Assembly (NCBI RefSeq): GCF_014217805.1
Contig: NZ_CP055156.1
Coordinates: 5,648,585-5,712,584, forward strand
Origin: Adhaeribacter swui
GTDB taxonomy: Bacteria > Bacteroidota > Bacteroidia > Cytophagales > Hymenobacteraceae
Direction: 5' to 3'
DNA length: 64,000 nt
Below are positions 8,143 to 17,910 of this stretch, in pieces (position 1 is the stretch's first letter; each line of letters begins with the position of its first letter). Made by a program: the position numbers and the translations under genes. Below the pieces are notes generated by a model. That model made no database searches and was not told the DNA's origin. It was given only the letters and a program-made list of their open reading frames with translations.

Positions 8143-9333
8143 TCAAGAATGTTCTACGTTTTCGTATTCGGGGTCAAATACTTGTTCCAGATAAGCTACA
8201 GCCTTGTTCCAGGTATAGTTTTCGTGCACGAAATCCAGGGCTCTTTTGGTTAACTGCTCCGTTAATTGCTGGTTGGTGAGCAACGAAGTAATGTGCTGCG
8301 CAAACTCGGTGGGCGAATTGGCTACCAGCAAATGGCAATTATTAGCGGCTCCTACCCCATTGTTTACTAATTGTGTGGTTACGCACGGCACTTTCATGGC
8401 CATGGCTTCCAGCACTTTATTCTGTACTCCGGACCCAATAAATAAGGGCGCCACAAAAACGCGGGAACTGGCGTAAGCTTCCCGGATGTCGGGCATCCAA
8501 CCACTTACCGTTACGTTGGCCGATTCTAAGGTTTGTACCTGGTAACTGGGGTTAGCGCCGGCCAGTAATAGTTTTATTTCCGGAAACTGCTTTTTTACCA
8601 AGGGCAAAACTTTTTTTACCAGGTAGGTAGCAGCTTCAATATTGGGCGCGTAGTTCATGTTGCCGGTAAAAACCAGGTCGTATTGCTGCGGTAAATTTAA
8701 GGGGTAAAAGTAGCTGGTCTGGATGCCGTTGGGCACAATGGCAATGTCTTTATGGCGCGGGTGCGCAATTAAATCACGGTCTTGCCGCGAAATGATGGTT
8801 TTATACCGGAAATCCGCGAAAACAGCGGCTTCGTACTTTTTAAGGCGTAGCGCTTCCAGCGCAAATACGGGTTTCAGGTAAAAAGGCGCAATCTCGGCCC
8901 GACGCTGCATGCCCTTGGAAAAGGCATCCATGTAATCGAGCGTTTTCGGAATGCTTTTTACGTGGCGCACGTACTCGGCCATGCGGATTAACTGGCAGTA
9001 AATATGATCGGGTTGGTGTTCGGCAATAAGTTGGTTTATTTGCTTTTGCGCTTTAGCATCATAAAAATAATTTACCTGAATGGGCTTTTTGTTGCGGAAA
9101 GCGCCGGCCAGATTTCGAAAAATGCTGACTTTAGGCCGCAAGAACAAGTGCACCTCGCGACAATATTTTTGCAACTCCGCGGTAGCTTCTACTAAAGCAT
9201 CGGTTTCCTCGGCTAAGGCAAATAAGATTATTTCGTGTTTCTCCGCTAATTTCTGCAGTTGATAAAAGGCTCGTAATTTATCTCCTTTATCCAGCAGATA
9301 AGGCACGCGCGATAACAACATCAGTATTTTCAT
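8143..9333 (-). CDS. Glycosyltransferase (GT4/TIGR03087-like)
   Basis: The 396-residue protein starts MKILMLLSRVPYLLDKGDKLRAFYQLQKLA, the pattern of group-1 glycosyltransferases resembling the TIGR03087 exopolysaccharide family (PYPPNKGDKIR). The C-terminal half carries the GT-B donor domain: LVFTGNMNYAPNIEAATYL near 220, VSGWMPDIREAYASSRVFVAPLFIGSGVQNKVLEAMAMKVPCVTT (sugar-nucleotide site with the E-x7-E-like pair). It should transfer a sugar at the cytoplasmic membrane face for a surface polysaccharide or glycan. It lies 54 bp upstream of ribBA, which seems to have its own promoter. Donor and acceptor unknown. Confidence 0.88.
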   Translation of the reverse strand: MKILMLLSRVPYLLDKGDKLRAFYQLQKLAEKHEIILFALAEETDALVEATAELQKYCREVHLFLRPKVSIFRNLAGAFRNKKPIQVNYFYDAKAQKQINQLIAEHQPDHIYCQLIRMAEYVRHVKSIPKTLDYMDAFSKGMQRRAEIAPFYLKPVFALEALRLKKYEAAVFADFRYKTIISRQDRDLIAHPRHKDIAIVPNGIQTSYFYPLNLPQQYDLVFTGNMNYAPNIEAATYLVKKVLPLVKKQFPEIKLLLAGANPSYQVQTLESANVTVSGWMPDIREAYASSRVFVAPLFIGSGVQNKVLEAMAMKVPCVTTQLVNNGVGAANNCHLLVANSPTEFAQHITSLLTNQQLTEQLTKRALDFVHENYTWNKAVAYLEQVFDPEYENVEHS

Positions 9334-9528
9334 TAATTGGGTGGTGCTTAGTTAAATAGAACTTATTAAAGTATTACAATTAACTATCCTAACGAACAAT
9401 GTTTTAATTTGTTGAAATTGCTAGGGCTATATAATTACATAAAGCCGTACCCAATTCATTCATTAAAACTAACAACAACCAAATGGGAGATAAGAATTGC
9501 TACTAACTTCGCTAATATAGTTAATTTT

Positions 9529-10728
9529 TTAAATTTTACTAGAAGCCATAGAATTATAAAGCTTCAGGTATTTCGTAATTACTATTTTGTTGTCGTATTG
9601 TTGTTGAATAAGGTGCGCCGCATTTTGCGCGATGTTTTGAATAGGCAACTTACCGGCTAAGTAATTACGCAACACCTGCAACCACTCCGCCGCTGTTTCG
9701 GCAATTAAAATGTTATGATCTGGTGTTACCTGAATGCCTTCGGCTCCTACCGGTGTGGTTAAAATGCACTTGCCAAAACCCATGCCTTCCACAATTTTAA
9801 TGCGCATGCCCCCTCCGGACAAAAGAGGAACCAACATCAACTCGTATTGTTGCATAAAAGCGGCGGCATCGGGCACAAAGCCGTGGATCGTTACCCGGGG
9901 TATCTGCAAAGCCAACATATGTGGCGGTGGCGACGAACCGGCAATGTGTAGTTCCAGCTCCGGGTCTTCCTGGCTGATGACGGACCAAACATTATCCAGA
10001 AACCAGGTAATGCCTTCCTGGTTCGGGAGCCAGTTGAGAGAGCCAATCATAAACAAAGTTTTATCCTGCGGAGCATCTGCGGGTTTACGAGCAAACCGGC
10101 TCATTTCTACTCCCGCTGGAATCACCTCAATCTGGGTAGTTACGCCTAACTCTTCAATGCGTTTTTTATCGTCGGGCGTGATGGCCGCAATAGCATCAAA
10201 CTGTTGAAAATAAGTTTTCTCAAAACGGCGAACTTCCCGGGCGGTATAGTGTAAATAGATTTTTTTTAAAAAATTTTGCTCGTGGCGGGCCAAACGCTGC
10301 CAAATGGTATATTCTACGTTATGCGCCCGCAACACAATGGGAGCTTTGGAATATTGCCTAATGGTAGGAACGTACCAGGCCATCTGGCTGCCTTCTACTT
10401 GTATTATGTCAAATGTTTCGGTTTGCAGCAACTGAATCAACCGACTGGTGTAAGCCGGCGACACAAACCGTTCGAAAATATACGGAATAGTGGTAAACAG
10501 ATTAAAAAAAGCCTTGACCACCGAAATATTGGTGTTTACAAAAACCGTAATTAAACGCGCCCGCTCTTGCAGCACATCGTCTGGCTGAAAATGCTTGGGC
10601 GTGTTAATGGCCAGCACGGTAACATCGGCGCCCTGCGCGGCCAAATTACTAACGATGTCGTAGATGCCAATGGCGCCACCATCGTGCGGGGGAAAAGGTA
10701 CGCGGTTACAAAGATGAAGGGTTTTCAA
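9529..10728 (-). CDS. Glycosyltransferase (GT4 family), TTG start
   Basis: The 399-residue protein begins KTLHLCNRVPFPPHDGGAIGIYDIV, a typical GT-B acceptor-domain start with the G-G-A/I loop. Later come IVLRAHNVEYTIWQR, LFMIGSLNWLPNQEGITWFLDNV near 240, and VTIHGFVPDAAAFMQQYELMLVPLLSGGGMRIKIVEGMGFGKCILTT near 290, the donor-binding block. The only start that keeps the conserved N-terminus is TTG at 10728, as no in-frame ATG lies nearby. It resembles its neighbour at 8143-9333 in layout; together they suggest sequential sugar additions, but no other polysaccharide genes are in view. The 195-bp gap between the two holds an A/T-rich tract at 9524-9538 and nothing else I can name. Confidence 0.87.
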   Translation of the reverse strand: MKTLHLCNRVPFPPHDGGAIGIYDIVSNLAAQGADVTVLAINTPKHFQPDDVLQERARLITVFVNTNISVVKAFFNLFTTIPYIFERFVSPAYTSRLIQLLQTETFDIIQVEGSQMAWYVPTIRQYSKAPIVLRAHNVEYTIWQRLARHEQNFLKKIYLHYTAREVRRFEKTYFQQFDAIAAITPDDKKRIEELGVTTQIEVIPAGVEMSRFARKPADAPQDKTLFMIGSLNWLPNQEGITWFLDNVWSVISQEDPELELHIAGSSPPPHMLALQIPRVTIHGFVPDAAAFMQQYELMLVPLLSGGGMRIKIVEGMGFGKCILTTPVGAEGIQVTPDHNILIAETAAEWLQVLRNYLAGKLPIQNIAQNAAHLIQQQYDNKIVITKYLKLYNSMASSKI

Positions 10729-10814
10729 TCAAGCGAGTTTAACTGTAATGCGGCAAAAAATTTAACCTGGAATTAAAATGCCTGCAAGAAAATCAATTTT
10801 TTAAAAATTTTAAA

Positions 10815-12764
10815 TTACCGGGCTACTACTGTACCTAATTGTTCAGAGAACTGATCTTCGTAGGCTTTCAGGGTTTTTAAAATCTCTAGTTGACTTTGAA
10901 TATCCGCCATGTCGGTCAGGTTTTTAAGCAGCTCCATGTTTTCTTTAATCATTTGTTGCACGTTGCAGCGCTTCAGGCGCAGCAAGGCCGTATCGGCGGC
11001 GTATTGCAACTGGTCGGTTTCGCGGGGTACGAAAATCTGGTGCGATTGCCAGTTTTCGCTTAACTCGTATTTCTGGCTCATTAAGTTTATAGCGGCGGTC
11101 CGGACTTCGGAACGCGGATGGTTGATAAAATCATCTGAAGTAGGATATTGCCCATCCGCCATTTTTTGCCGGCTAAAATCAATTATTTCCTGAAAAACCG
11201 GCGTGTGAAAAGTAGTATCGTCAAGCTGCTCCAATAAGTATGGCAGCATAAAAACTTCGGCCTCCGAAAGCGGGTGCGTGGGATAGGTAAGCGCCAACCG
11301 GATTACTTCTTTTTCGTGGTGGTACAGTACATCCACTTCCGGGTCGGGTTCTGAAGCAGCTTCCGATTCGGCAGCGTAGGCTTCAGCTTCCGCCAGTTCT
11401 TCGTCAGTCAGGGGCCGCGATGGGGCCGCATTACTCGCTTGCTTTTGCTGTTGCTGCCGGTTCTGCTGGTAGATTTTATTAAACTCGGCTACCAAAACTT
11501 CTTCATCGATGCCGAAAATGGCACTACATTGTTTCAGGAAAACCTGGCGTTTAATGGAATCCGGAATTTTAGCAATGCTGCTCACAATTTCCCGGATCGC
11601 CTCGGCTTTTTTTACCGGATTATCTTTCGCGTCGCGGGCGTACAGGTTGGTTTTAAACGAAATAAAATCCTGGGCATGAGCCTCCACGTATTCTTTAAAC
11701 GCCACATCGCCCACTTTGCGAATGTACGAATCCGGGTCGTCGCCCTGCGGAAAGGTAACCACGTTTACGTTCAGGCCGCCTTCCAGAATTAAATCTATCC
11801 CGCGCAACGATGCTTTAATCCCGGCGGCATCACCATCGTACAGCACGGTAATATTTTTAGTGTAGCGCCCAATGAGCTTAATCTGACCTTCGGTGAGCGA
11901 GGTACCCGATGAAGCCACCACGTTTTCCAGTCCACCTTGGCTTAGGGACAAAACATCTAAATAGCCTTCAACTAAATAACATACATCCTGCCCCCGGATA
12001 GCATTTTTCGCCTGAAACAAACCGTAAAGCACATCGCTTTTGTGGTAAATTTCCGATTCCGGCGAGTTTAAATATTTAGGCGTTTTATCATTCGATTTTA
12101 AAGTACGCGCCCCAAAGCCAATGACCCTGCCCGAAACGTTGTGAATAGGAAACATGACCCGGGCCCGAAAGCGGTCGTATTTTTTATCTTCTTTTACAAT
12201 GGTTAAGCCGGTACTTTCCAGGAATTTTTGCTGATAGCCTTGCGCCAAAGCTTTGCTGGTAAACCCATCCCAGGCTTCGAGACTGTAACCCAGTTCAAAT
12301 TTTTTAATTAAGGGTAATCCTAAGCCGCGGTGTTGTAAATACGGTAAACCAATGCTTTTGCCTTGTTCGTGGTTAAATAAAATATCCTGGTAATAGTTTT
12401 TGGCAAAATCTGATAAGATAAACTGGCTGTCGCGGTCGTTCTGCGCTTTAGTAGCTTCGGGAGTAGTTTCTTCGGCTATTTCAATGCCAAATTTTTTGGC
12501 CAGGTACTTCAGGGCTTCCACGTAACTGGTGCCCTCTACATCCATAATAAACTGCACCGAGTTGCCCGCTTTACCGCAGCCAAAGCACTTATAAATACCT
12601 TTGGCCGGAGATACCGAAAACGACGGTGACTTCTCGTTATGAAAAGGGCAAGGCGCCCACATGTTCTGCCCTTTTTTCTTTAAAGACACAAAATCACTCA
12701 CCACCTCTACAATATCTGCCTGAGCTAGAATCTGATCAACGGTTTCTTTTTTTATCAGGGCCAT
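10815..12764 (-). CDS. dnaG: DNA primase
   Basis: DnaG makes RNA primers at the replication fork. The 649-residue product has the N-terminal CHC2 zinc finger (C39, H42, C60, C63 in CPFHNEKSPSF...CFGCGKAG), the RNA polymerase core domain (GFGARTLKSNDKTPKYLNSPE) and a TOPRIM domain (VCYLVEGYLDVLSL and LYDGDAAG, the acidic metal-binding residues). A C-terminal helicase-interaction region follows a Gln/Ala/Glu-rich linker near residue 440-480. I chose ATG 12764, since MALIKKETVDQIL is the usual start; a TTG 30 bp upstream extends it without support. It runs in the same direction as the glycosyltransferases but is separated by 86 bp with an A/T-only motif. Confidence 0.96.
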   Translation of the reverse strand: MALIKKETVDQILAQADIVEVVSDFVSLKKKGQNMWAPCPFHNEKSPSFSVSPAKGIYKCFGCGKAGNSVQFIMDVEGTSYVEALKYLAKKFGIEIAEETTPEATKAQNDRDSQFILSDFAKNYYQDILFNHEQGKSIGLPYLQHRGLGLPLIKKFELGYSLEAWDGFTSKALAQGYQQKFLESTGLTIVKEDKKYDRFRARVMFPIHNVSGRVIGFGARTLKSNDKTPKYLNSPESEIYHKSDVLYGLFQAKNAIRGQDVCYLVEGYLDVLSLSQGGLENVVASSGTSLTEGQIKLIGRYTKNITVLYDGDAAGIKASLRGIDLILEGGLNVNVVTFPQGDDPDSYIRKVGDVAFKEYVEAHAQDFISFKTNLYARDAKDNPVKKAEAIREIVSSIAKIPDSIKRQVFLKQCSAIFGIDEEVLVAEFNKIYQQNRQQQQKQASNAAPSRPLTDEELAEAEAYAAESEAASEPDPEVDVLYHHEKEVIRLALTYPTHPLSEAEVFMLPYLLEQLDDTTFHTPVFQEIIDFSRQKMADGQYPTSDDFINHPRSEVRTAAINLMSQKYELSENWQSHQIFVPRETDQLQYAADTALLRLKRCNVQQMIKENMELLKNLTDMADIQSQLEILKTLKAYEDQFSEQLGTVVAR

Positions 12765-13345
12765 ACGTGCAATCTGCTTTACTCTACTCAACAAAGATAA
12801 CTTTTTAAACTAATTTTTGAATTTTCGCGTAACAGCAACAAGCCCGAATTTTCTAAAAAAATTTCAACTGCATGCAACCAAAGTACCCGTAAGGGTATCT
12901 TTAGAGGTAAATTAAAACCATTATAGTAGCCGCAAAATATTCAGTAAACACTTTGATTATATGGGTGAATAAATTATAATTGCCTGATATTTACAACATT
13001 GAACAACTATTACCCTGGCACTCCCCTAACGCTTCTATATTCTATAAGAAAGAAAGGTACGGGTGAAAGCGTTGTTCATTCCGGTTTTTAACTCCTGATA
13101 ACCGGCCCAAACCTATAGTAATTGCGGGTACGCTGTTGTTTGTTGCCATTACAAACCCAATTCATTAACAGCTCCAACTTTAGTACCTCCGGCCGACCAA
13201 TTACCCCGGCCCTGCTCCCCAGCGCAGTCTAGCACGCACGATTGCCTTAGTGCCCTTTGATTTACGAAAGATACTTTAACTTCTTCGCCTAAATAATGAG
13301 ATTTCATGCTATACCAGTTCTTACTTTTTCGCTAACCAAATACTT
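12765..13345. other. 581-bp gap; dnaG -7 element and one long-range inverted repeat
   Basis: TATCTTTG on the minus strand at 12792-12799 fits the -7 consensus for dnaG, 28 bp from its start. Further on, TGAACAAC at 13000-13007 is repeated inverted as GTTGTTCA at 13071-13078, with ACCC and GGGT facing each other just inside. This could fold as a long imperfect hairpin, but there is no conserved RNA that I recognise. I see no gene here; the rest is probably the upstream region of the secreted protein at 13346. Confidence 0.4.
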
Positions 13346-16300
13346 ATGAAAAAAACATTTACTGTTGCTGTTGCCCTTACCAAAGTAGTAAGAGCTAAAT
13401 GGGGGGTTGTTGTGGGGCTTGCTTTCCTAACCTGCCTGCAAGTTTACTTTCCGGGTTATTCTTTCCGGAGTAATATTAAAAAAAAGGTCTATAACCCATT
13501 AACTTTTGACGAGCAGGCCCAGGTTATCAGCTTTAATTTGATTAACGCCAACTCCGATCAGCCCATTCTGAACCTCACTGATGGAGCGGTGTTGAACTTA
13601 GCCACTTTACCCACACGTAAATTAAACATTCAGGCGGTAACTAATCCCGAAAACGTAGGCAGTGTGGTTCTTCAATTGTCGGGCCGGGTAAACCGGAAGA
13701 AAAAAGAAAATGCCGCTCCGTATGCTTTATACAGCGAAAATAAAGGCAATTACCTGGCCTGGACTCCTCCCGTAGGCAATTACACGCTGATCGCTACGCC
13801 CTACTCTGGCTCAAATGGCACCGGGATCTCCGGCACCCCGTTGTCCATAAATTTTAGCGTTATTAACAAAGCCCAGTACACCTTAACGATACATGCCACT
13901 GAGGCCGGTATTGTTGGTAAATCACCGGACCAGGCTACCTACAACAAAGGCGATGCGGTGTCACTTACGGCGATTCCGGCACCGGGCTATCAGTTTAATG
14001 GTTGGAGTGGCCATGCTTCCGGACGAGTAAATCCCCTGAACCTAACTATTAATGGAAACAAGTCCATTCAGGCTAACTTTGGTCCGCAACAACCCGAGGG
14101 TTCGGTTATTACGTATTTATCTACCCAGTCGGATCGCCCTTATGCTTTATCAATACTGGAAGAAGGCACCAATTTATACACCGACCGACCTTACTTAGCT
14201 ACTTCGGTACCTGACTTTTTACGGGGAGCCACTTTTATTAAAACCCCCAACGATGATAAAGCTAACCGCCTCGGCGAAGTTGTTTCTTTTGAACTAACCA
14301 AAGCCGCTACTGTTTACGTAGCTTACGACCCGGTAGCCCTTATTTTACCAAAATGGTTACAAAGTTGGGAGAAAATGACAGAAGGCATTGGTATAAACGA
14401 CCCGCGCATTGATCATTTGGTTTTATACCGCAAGTATTTTCCGGCTGGTCTAGTAAAAATCGGGGGTAATTTAGCCCGACCGGCTTTAGGTTCCAAAAAC
14501 ACGTATGTGGTAGTGGTGCAGCCACCAATTACCCTGCGGCCTTTTGTAACCGAAGTAAGACCCGCCAACGGCGCCGTCAACGTGCCTTTAGATCAATCTA
14601 TCTCGGTAGATTTAAAATACCCGAGTGGCCGTTCCATTGATGGTACTACGGTAAACAGCAACACGGTAAAATTGTATACCATAGCCCCCGATAACCAACG
14701 GATTCCGGTAGAAGGAACGGCCGTTAACTCCACCGCGGGTGGCGATGCCATTACGCTTTCGGCCACTTTAAAACCCAGCACTACCTACGAGTTTTTAATA
14801 ACTGACGGCGTGCAGGATGGCTATGCTAACCCTATTGTTCCGTTTACTTCGCGGTTTACCACTACAACAGTTGTTGGCGAAGTACCCACCGATTTGGCGG
14901 GCATTTCTTTTACCGAACAAACTTTAATAGATAACAGCTTTGGCCAGGATGGTTTTACTACCTTGGTCATTGGCCCGGATCACCGGCTTTACGCGGCCAC
15001 TTCGGGGGGTAAAATAGAACGTTGGGATATAAACCCGGATGGTTCTATTACCAACCACGTAACCATGGCCCCCTTTGAACCTACCCGCCGCTTGCTCATT
15101 GGTTTCCGCTTTGACCCGGGAGCTACTGCTGGTAACCTGGTAGCCTGGATCAGTCATTCTTCCGGCGCTTTTAATAACGTAAACGACTGGACCGGCAAAA
15201 TCTCTAAAATCAACCTGAACGATCCGGCCCAGCCGCTGGTAACGGATTACGTCATTAACTTACCGCGTTCGTACAAAGACCATTCTACCAATTCACTGGA
15301 CTTTGGTCCGGACGGCGCTTTGTATTTTCCGCAAGGCAGCCACTCGGCCATGGGCTTGCCCGATGCTGCTTGGGGTTACCGGCCCGAAAGACTACTTACA
15401 GCCGCCATTTTGCGCCTGGATATTGGCTTAGCCCAGCAACAAGCTTTGCCCATTGATGTTAAAACCCAGGACGGCGGCAGTTACAATCCGTACGCGTATA
15501 ATGCACCTTTAAAAATTTACGCTACTGGTGTACGCAATGCTTATGATTTGGTGTGGCATAGCAACGGGCAATTATACGTACCTACTAATGGCTCAGCAGC
15601 CGGTGGCAACACTTTACCTTTAAAATCCGGTACCATCTGGTCTAATGGCCAACCTTATACCGGCCCGGATATTGCGGCAATGTCGGATGTGCGCGACACA
15701 CAGAACGATTATTTGTTCCGGGTAGTAGCCGGTGGTTATTACGGGCACCCCAACCCACTCCGCAACGAGTACATTTTAAACGGAGGCAACCCAACCGCCG
15801 GCGTTGATCCGGGCGAAATAACCTGGACGCTGAATGGCCAAACCTACGGTTATCCGGTAGGCACGCCAGTAGAGCCTAATTACCGCGGCTGGGCCTATGA
15901 TTTTGGCGGCAACATTTCGCCGAACGGAATAATTGAGTTTAAGAGCAATGCGTTTTACGGCAAATTAAAAGGCAAATTACTCGTGTGCCGCTTTAGCGGC
16001 GGCGACGATATCATGGTGCTGGAACCCGGCATTTATACCGGCGATATTATTCAGGCTACTGAGGGCATTAAAATTCCGGGCTTGCGCCGGCCGTTTGCTA
16101 ATCCTTTAGATATAATTGAAGACGTGCAATCCGGTAACTTATACATTTCGGAATACTACGACGGCAACGGCGACGGCAAACCCCGCATTACTTTACTTAA
16201 GGCCAATATTCCTGCTACGGCTACCGCAGCCCGCTTTAACGCTGCGCCCGCAACCACCGTTGCTCCGGAAACTTCCTTAGCGGTTTTTCCTAACCCCAAC

Positions 16301-16531
16301 GATGGAAACCAGATAACAGTAAGTATAAAAGGTTTTGCCGCCCAGGAACAAGTAACGCTTACCCTGCACGATGCCACTGGCCTGGAAGTAGAAAAATTAA
16401 AAATTACCACGGATCAGCAAGGAAATGCCCAAACCGAAATTGCGAAAGGCAAACGCCTGAAAGCTGGTTTATACCTGGTTAATGCCACGGCCGGTTCCGA
16501 TAAACAACAAGCTAAATTGCTGGTAAAGTAA
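13346..16531 (+). CDS. T9SS-secreted multidomain protein with Glc/sorbosone-dehydrogenase-like propeller
   Basis: A 1061-residue exported protein. In order: signal/hydrophobic segment about residues 20-38; a beta-rich domain (ISFNLINANSDQPI) 52-170; a divergent InlB-type B repeat 177-245 (Y-T-L-T-I, ATYNKGDAVSLTAIPAPGYQFNGWSG); a second beta domain 250-395; a Big_5-type Ig domain 400-510 (VRPANGAVNVPLDQSISV); a six-bladed-propeller-like region 520-948 with LVIGPDHRLYAAT and NSLDFGPDGALYFPQG motifs, like soluble glucose/sorbosone dehydrogenases; and a C-terminal T9SS type A sorting domain 977-1061 (VFPNPNDGN...GLYLVNA). The product should be exported, cleaved and displayed or released at the cell surface. 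Carbohydrate binding or oxidation is plausible but unproven. Confidence 0.85.
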   Translation: MKKTFTVAVALTKVVRAKWGVVVGLAFLTCLQVYFPGYSFRSNIKKKVYNPLTFDEQAQVISFNLINANSDQPILNLTDGAVLNLATLPTRKLNIQAVTNPENVGSVVLQLSGRVNRKKKENAAPYALYSENKGNYLAWTPPVGNYTLIATPYSGSNGTGISGTPLSINFSVINKAQYTLTIHATEAGIVGKSPDQATYNKGDAVSLTAIPAPGYQFNGWSGHASGRVNPLNLTINGNKSIQANFGPQQPEGSVITYLSTQSDRPYALSILEEGTNLYTDRPYLATSVPDFLRGATFIKTPNDDKANRLGEVVSFELTKAATVYVAYDPVALILPKWLQSWEKMTEGIGINDPRIDHLVLYRKYFPAGLVKIGGNLARPALGSKNTYVVVVQPPITLRPFVTEVRPANGAVNVPLDQSISVDLKYPSGRSIDGTTVNSNTVKLYTIAPDNQRIPVEGTAVNSTAGGDAITLSATLKPSTTYEFLITDGVQDGYANPIVPFTSRFTTTTVVGEVPTDLAGISFTEQTLIDNSFGQDGFTTLVIGPDHRLYAATSGGKIERWDINPDGSITNHVTMAPFEPTRRLLIGFRFDPGATAGNLVAWISHSSGAFNNVNDWTGKISKINLNDPAQPLVTDYVINLPRSYKDHSTNSLDFGPDGALYFPQGSHSAMGLPDAAWGYRPERLLTAAILRLDIGLAQQQALPIDVKTQDGGSYNPYAYNAPLKIYATGVRNAYDLVWHSNGQLYVPTNGSAAGGNTLPLKSGTIWSNGQPYTGPDIAAMSDVRDTQNDYLFRVVAGGYYGHPNPLRNEYILNGGNPTAGVDPGEITWTLNGQTYGYPVGTPVEPNYRGWAYDFGGNISPNGIIEFKSNAFYGKLKGKLLVCRFSGGDDIMVLEPGIYTGDIIQATEGIKIPGLRRPFANPLDIIEDVQSGNLYISEYYDGNGDGKPRITLLKANIPATATAARFNAAPATTVAPETSLAVFPNPNDGNQITVSIKGFAAQEQVTLTLHDATGLEVEKLKITTDQQGNAQTEIAKGKRLKAGLYLVNATAGSDKQQAKLLVK

Positions 16532-16552
16532 CCTGCTACACCTATAAATTAA

Positions 16553-16589
16553 AAAAAAGCAGCTGCCCCATCGGGCAGCTGCTTTTTTA
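16553..16589 (+). terminator. Terminator after the T9SS-secreted protein gene
   Basis: A 10-bp stem GCAGCTGCCC / GGGCAGCTGC with a 4-nt loop, A run before and T run after, about 20 bp downstream of the stop. Confidence 0.9.
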
Positions 16590-16653
16590 ATAATAGCGGT
16601 TAAAGTCAGATTTAAATGCTTTTCCTTAAAAGTTAGTGTTAATAGTATCTGAC

Positions 16654-17829
16654 TTACTTTAAAACTACTGCGAATATTTCCTTTTGCATTTCATCTACCA
16701 ATTCGGTAAACGGGCCTTCAATTAATAAGCCTAAATTAACTCCCACAAACACGGTAATATCCTTTTCGGGGAAATAATACAGCAAACAACCAGCTCCTAA
16801 CCCGGATCCACTGTGCCCATAACCATAGGTATTGTTTTTAACCGTATAATCTAATCCTAACCCGTAAGCTGGTTCGCCTTTACTATCGTTTACCCAGGCA
16901 GTCATTAAAGCTAAAGTTTCTTTTTTTAAAATTTTGCCTTGGCGCAAGGCTTCCAGAAAATGAACATAATCCTGGGGAGTAGCCACCAGCCCATCGTCGC
17001 CAATCATGGATTTTACATTATTTACCTGGGCCCGGGTCACGTTTTCAATTTTATGATCGCTGCGCCGGTTTAAATAACAATTTACCAGTTCCGAATAATG
17101 GAGGTAATTGGGCTCGTTATGGTAATAGGTGTGGTTTAGGTTCAAGGGTTTAAAAATGCGCTCGGTCATCATTACGCTATGGTCCTGACCGGTAATCTGG
17201 TTTACTATTAAAGCCAGTAAAACATAGTTGGTATTGCTGTAATCGTATTTACTACCGGGGGTAAACTGCAAATCTTTCCCGTACACGTAATCTAAAAAAT
17301 GGTGGTAATTAAAGGTTTTGTTTTGGTTACTGAGCAAGTCGGTGGCATAGGCGTAATCGTAGGCATAGTCAAAAATGCCGGAAGTATGGTTTAGCAACAT
17401 GCGCACCGTAACCTCATCAATTCCTTTTAAATTTTTAGCAATATCAACCGGCAAATAATCCTTTATAGAATTATCCAGTTGTATTTTCCCTTCTTCGTAA
17501 AGCATCATCACCAAAACCCCGGTATAAGTTTTAGCTAAACTCTGGGCATATTGTAAATGACAAATCTGCATAGGCACTTTGCCTTCAATGCGGGCGTAAC
17601 CCGAAGCCCCTGCCCACTCTTGGGTAGCGGTTTTCAAGCCCATACTTACGCCGGGTACGCCCAAAGCCGTGTACTTGTCCAGAATTGCTTGAACTTCGGC
17701 AGCTTTATCGTAAGTAAAAGTTGGATTGGGGTTGTTGCAGGTAGCAACGGGTTCTACCCAATCTACCTCATCGCAGGCGAACAAAAAACCTAAAGGAATT
17801 AATAGTAATAGTTGAAATAAACGGATCAT
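16654..17829 (-). CDS. Serine hydrolase lipoprotein, beta-lactamase class C/DD-peptidase family
   Basis: The 391-residue protein has a lipoprotein signal (LLLLIPLGFLFAC, Cys 19). The class C beta-lactamase fold motifs are present: S97-x-x-K100 in QSLAKTYTG (nucleophile and base), Y-S-N in KYDYSNTNY near 195 and HSGSG near 335. Such proteins include D-Ala-D-Ala carboxypeptidases, esterases and D-aminopeptidases; the substrate cannot be read from sequence, and true cephalosporinase activity is unlikely for a lipoprotein of this type. It probably sits on the periplasmic side of a membrane. The next gene on this strand lies 81 bp upstream. Confidence 0.88.
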   Translation of the reverse strand: MIRLFQLLLLIPLGFLFACDEVDWVEPVATCNNPNPTFTYDKAAEVQAILDKYTALGVPGVSMGLKTATQEWAGASGYARIEGKVPMQICHLQYAQSLAKTYTGVLVMMLYEEGKIQLDNSIKDYLPVDIAKNLKGIDEVTVRMLLNHTSGIFDYAYDYAYATDLLSNQNKTFNYHHFLDYVYGKDLQFTPGSKYDYSNTNYVLLALIVNQITGQDHSVMMTERIFKPLNLNHTYYHNEPNYLHYSELVNCYLNRRSDHKIENVTRAQVNNVKSMIGDDGLVATPQDYVHFLEALRQGKILKKETLALMTAWVNDSKGEPAYGLGLDYTVKNNTYGYGHSGSGLGAGCLLYYFPEKDITVFVGVNLGLLIEGPFTELVDEMQKEIFAVVLK

Positions 17830-17910
17830 GAAATTAGAAATTAAGATTGATTTTAGAAGTTAAGAGCAAACCGGAACTTGCCGGTTAAGGAGATGCGAAT
17901 TGGAAAAATT

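Noticed and set aside
12765-12794. TTG-initiated extension of DnaG
   Set aside because: The extension lies on a TAnnTTTG element and lacks similarity to primase N-termini.
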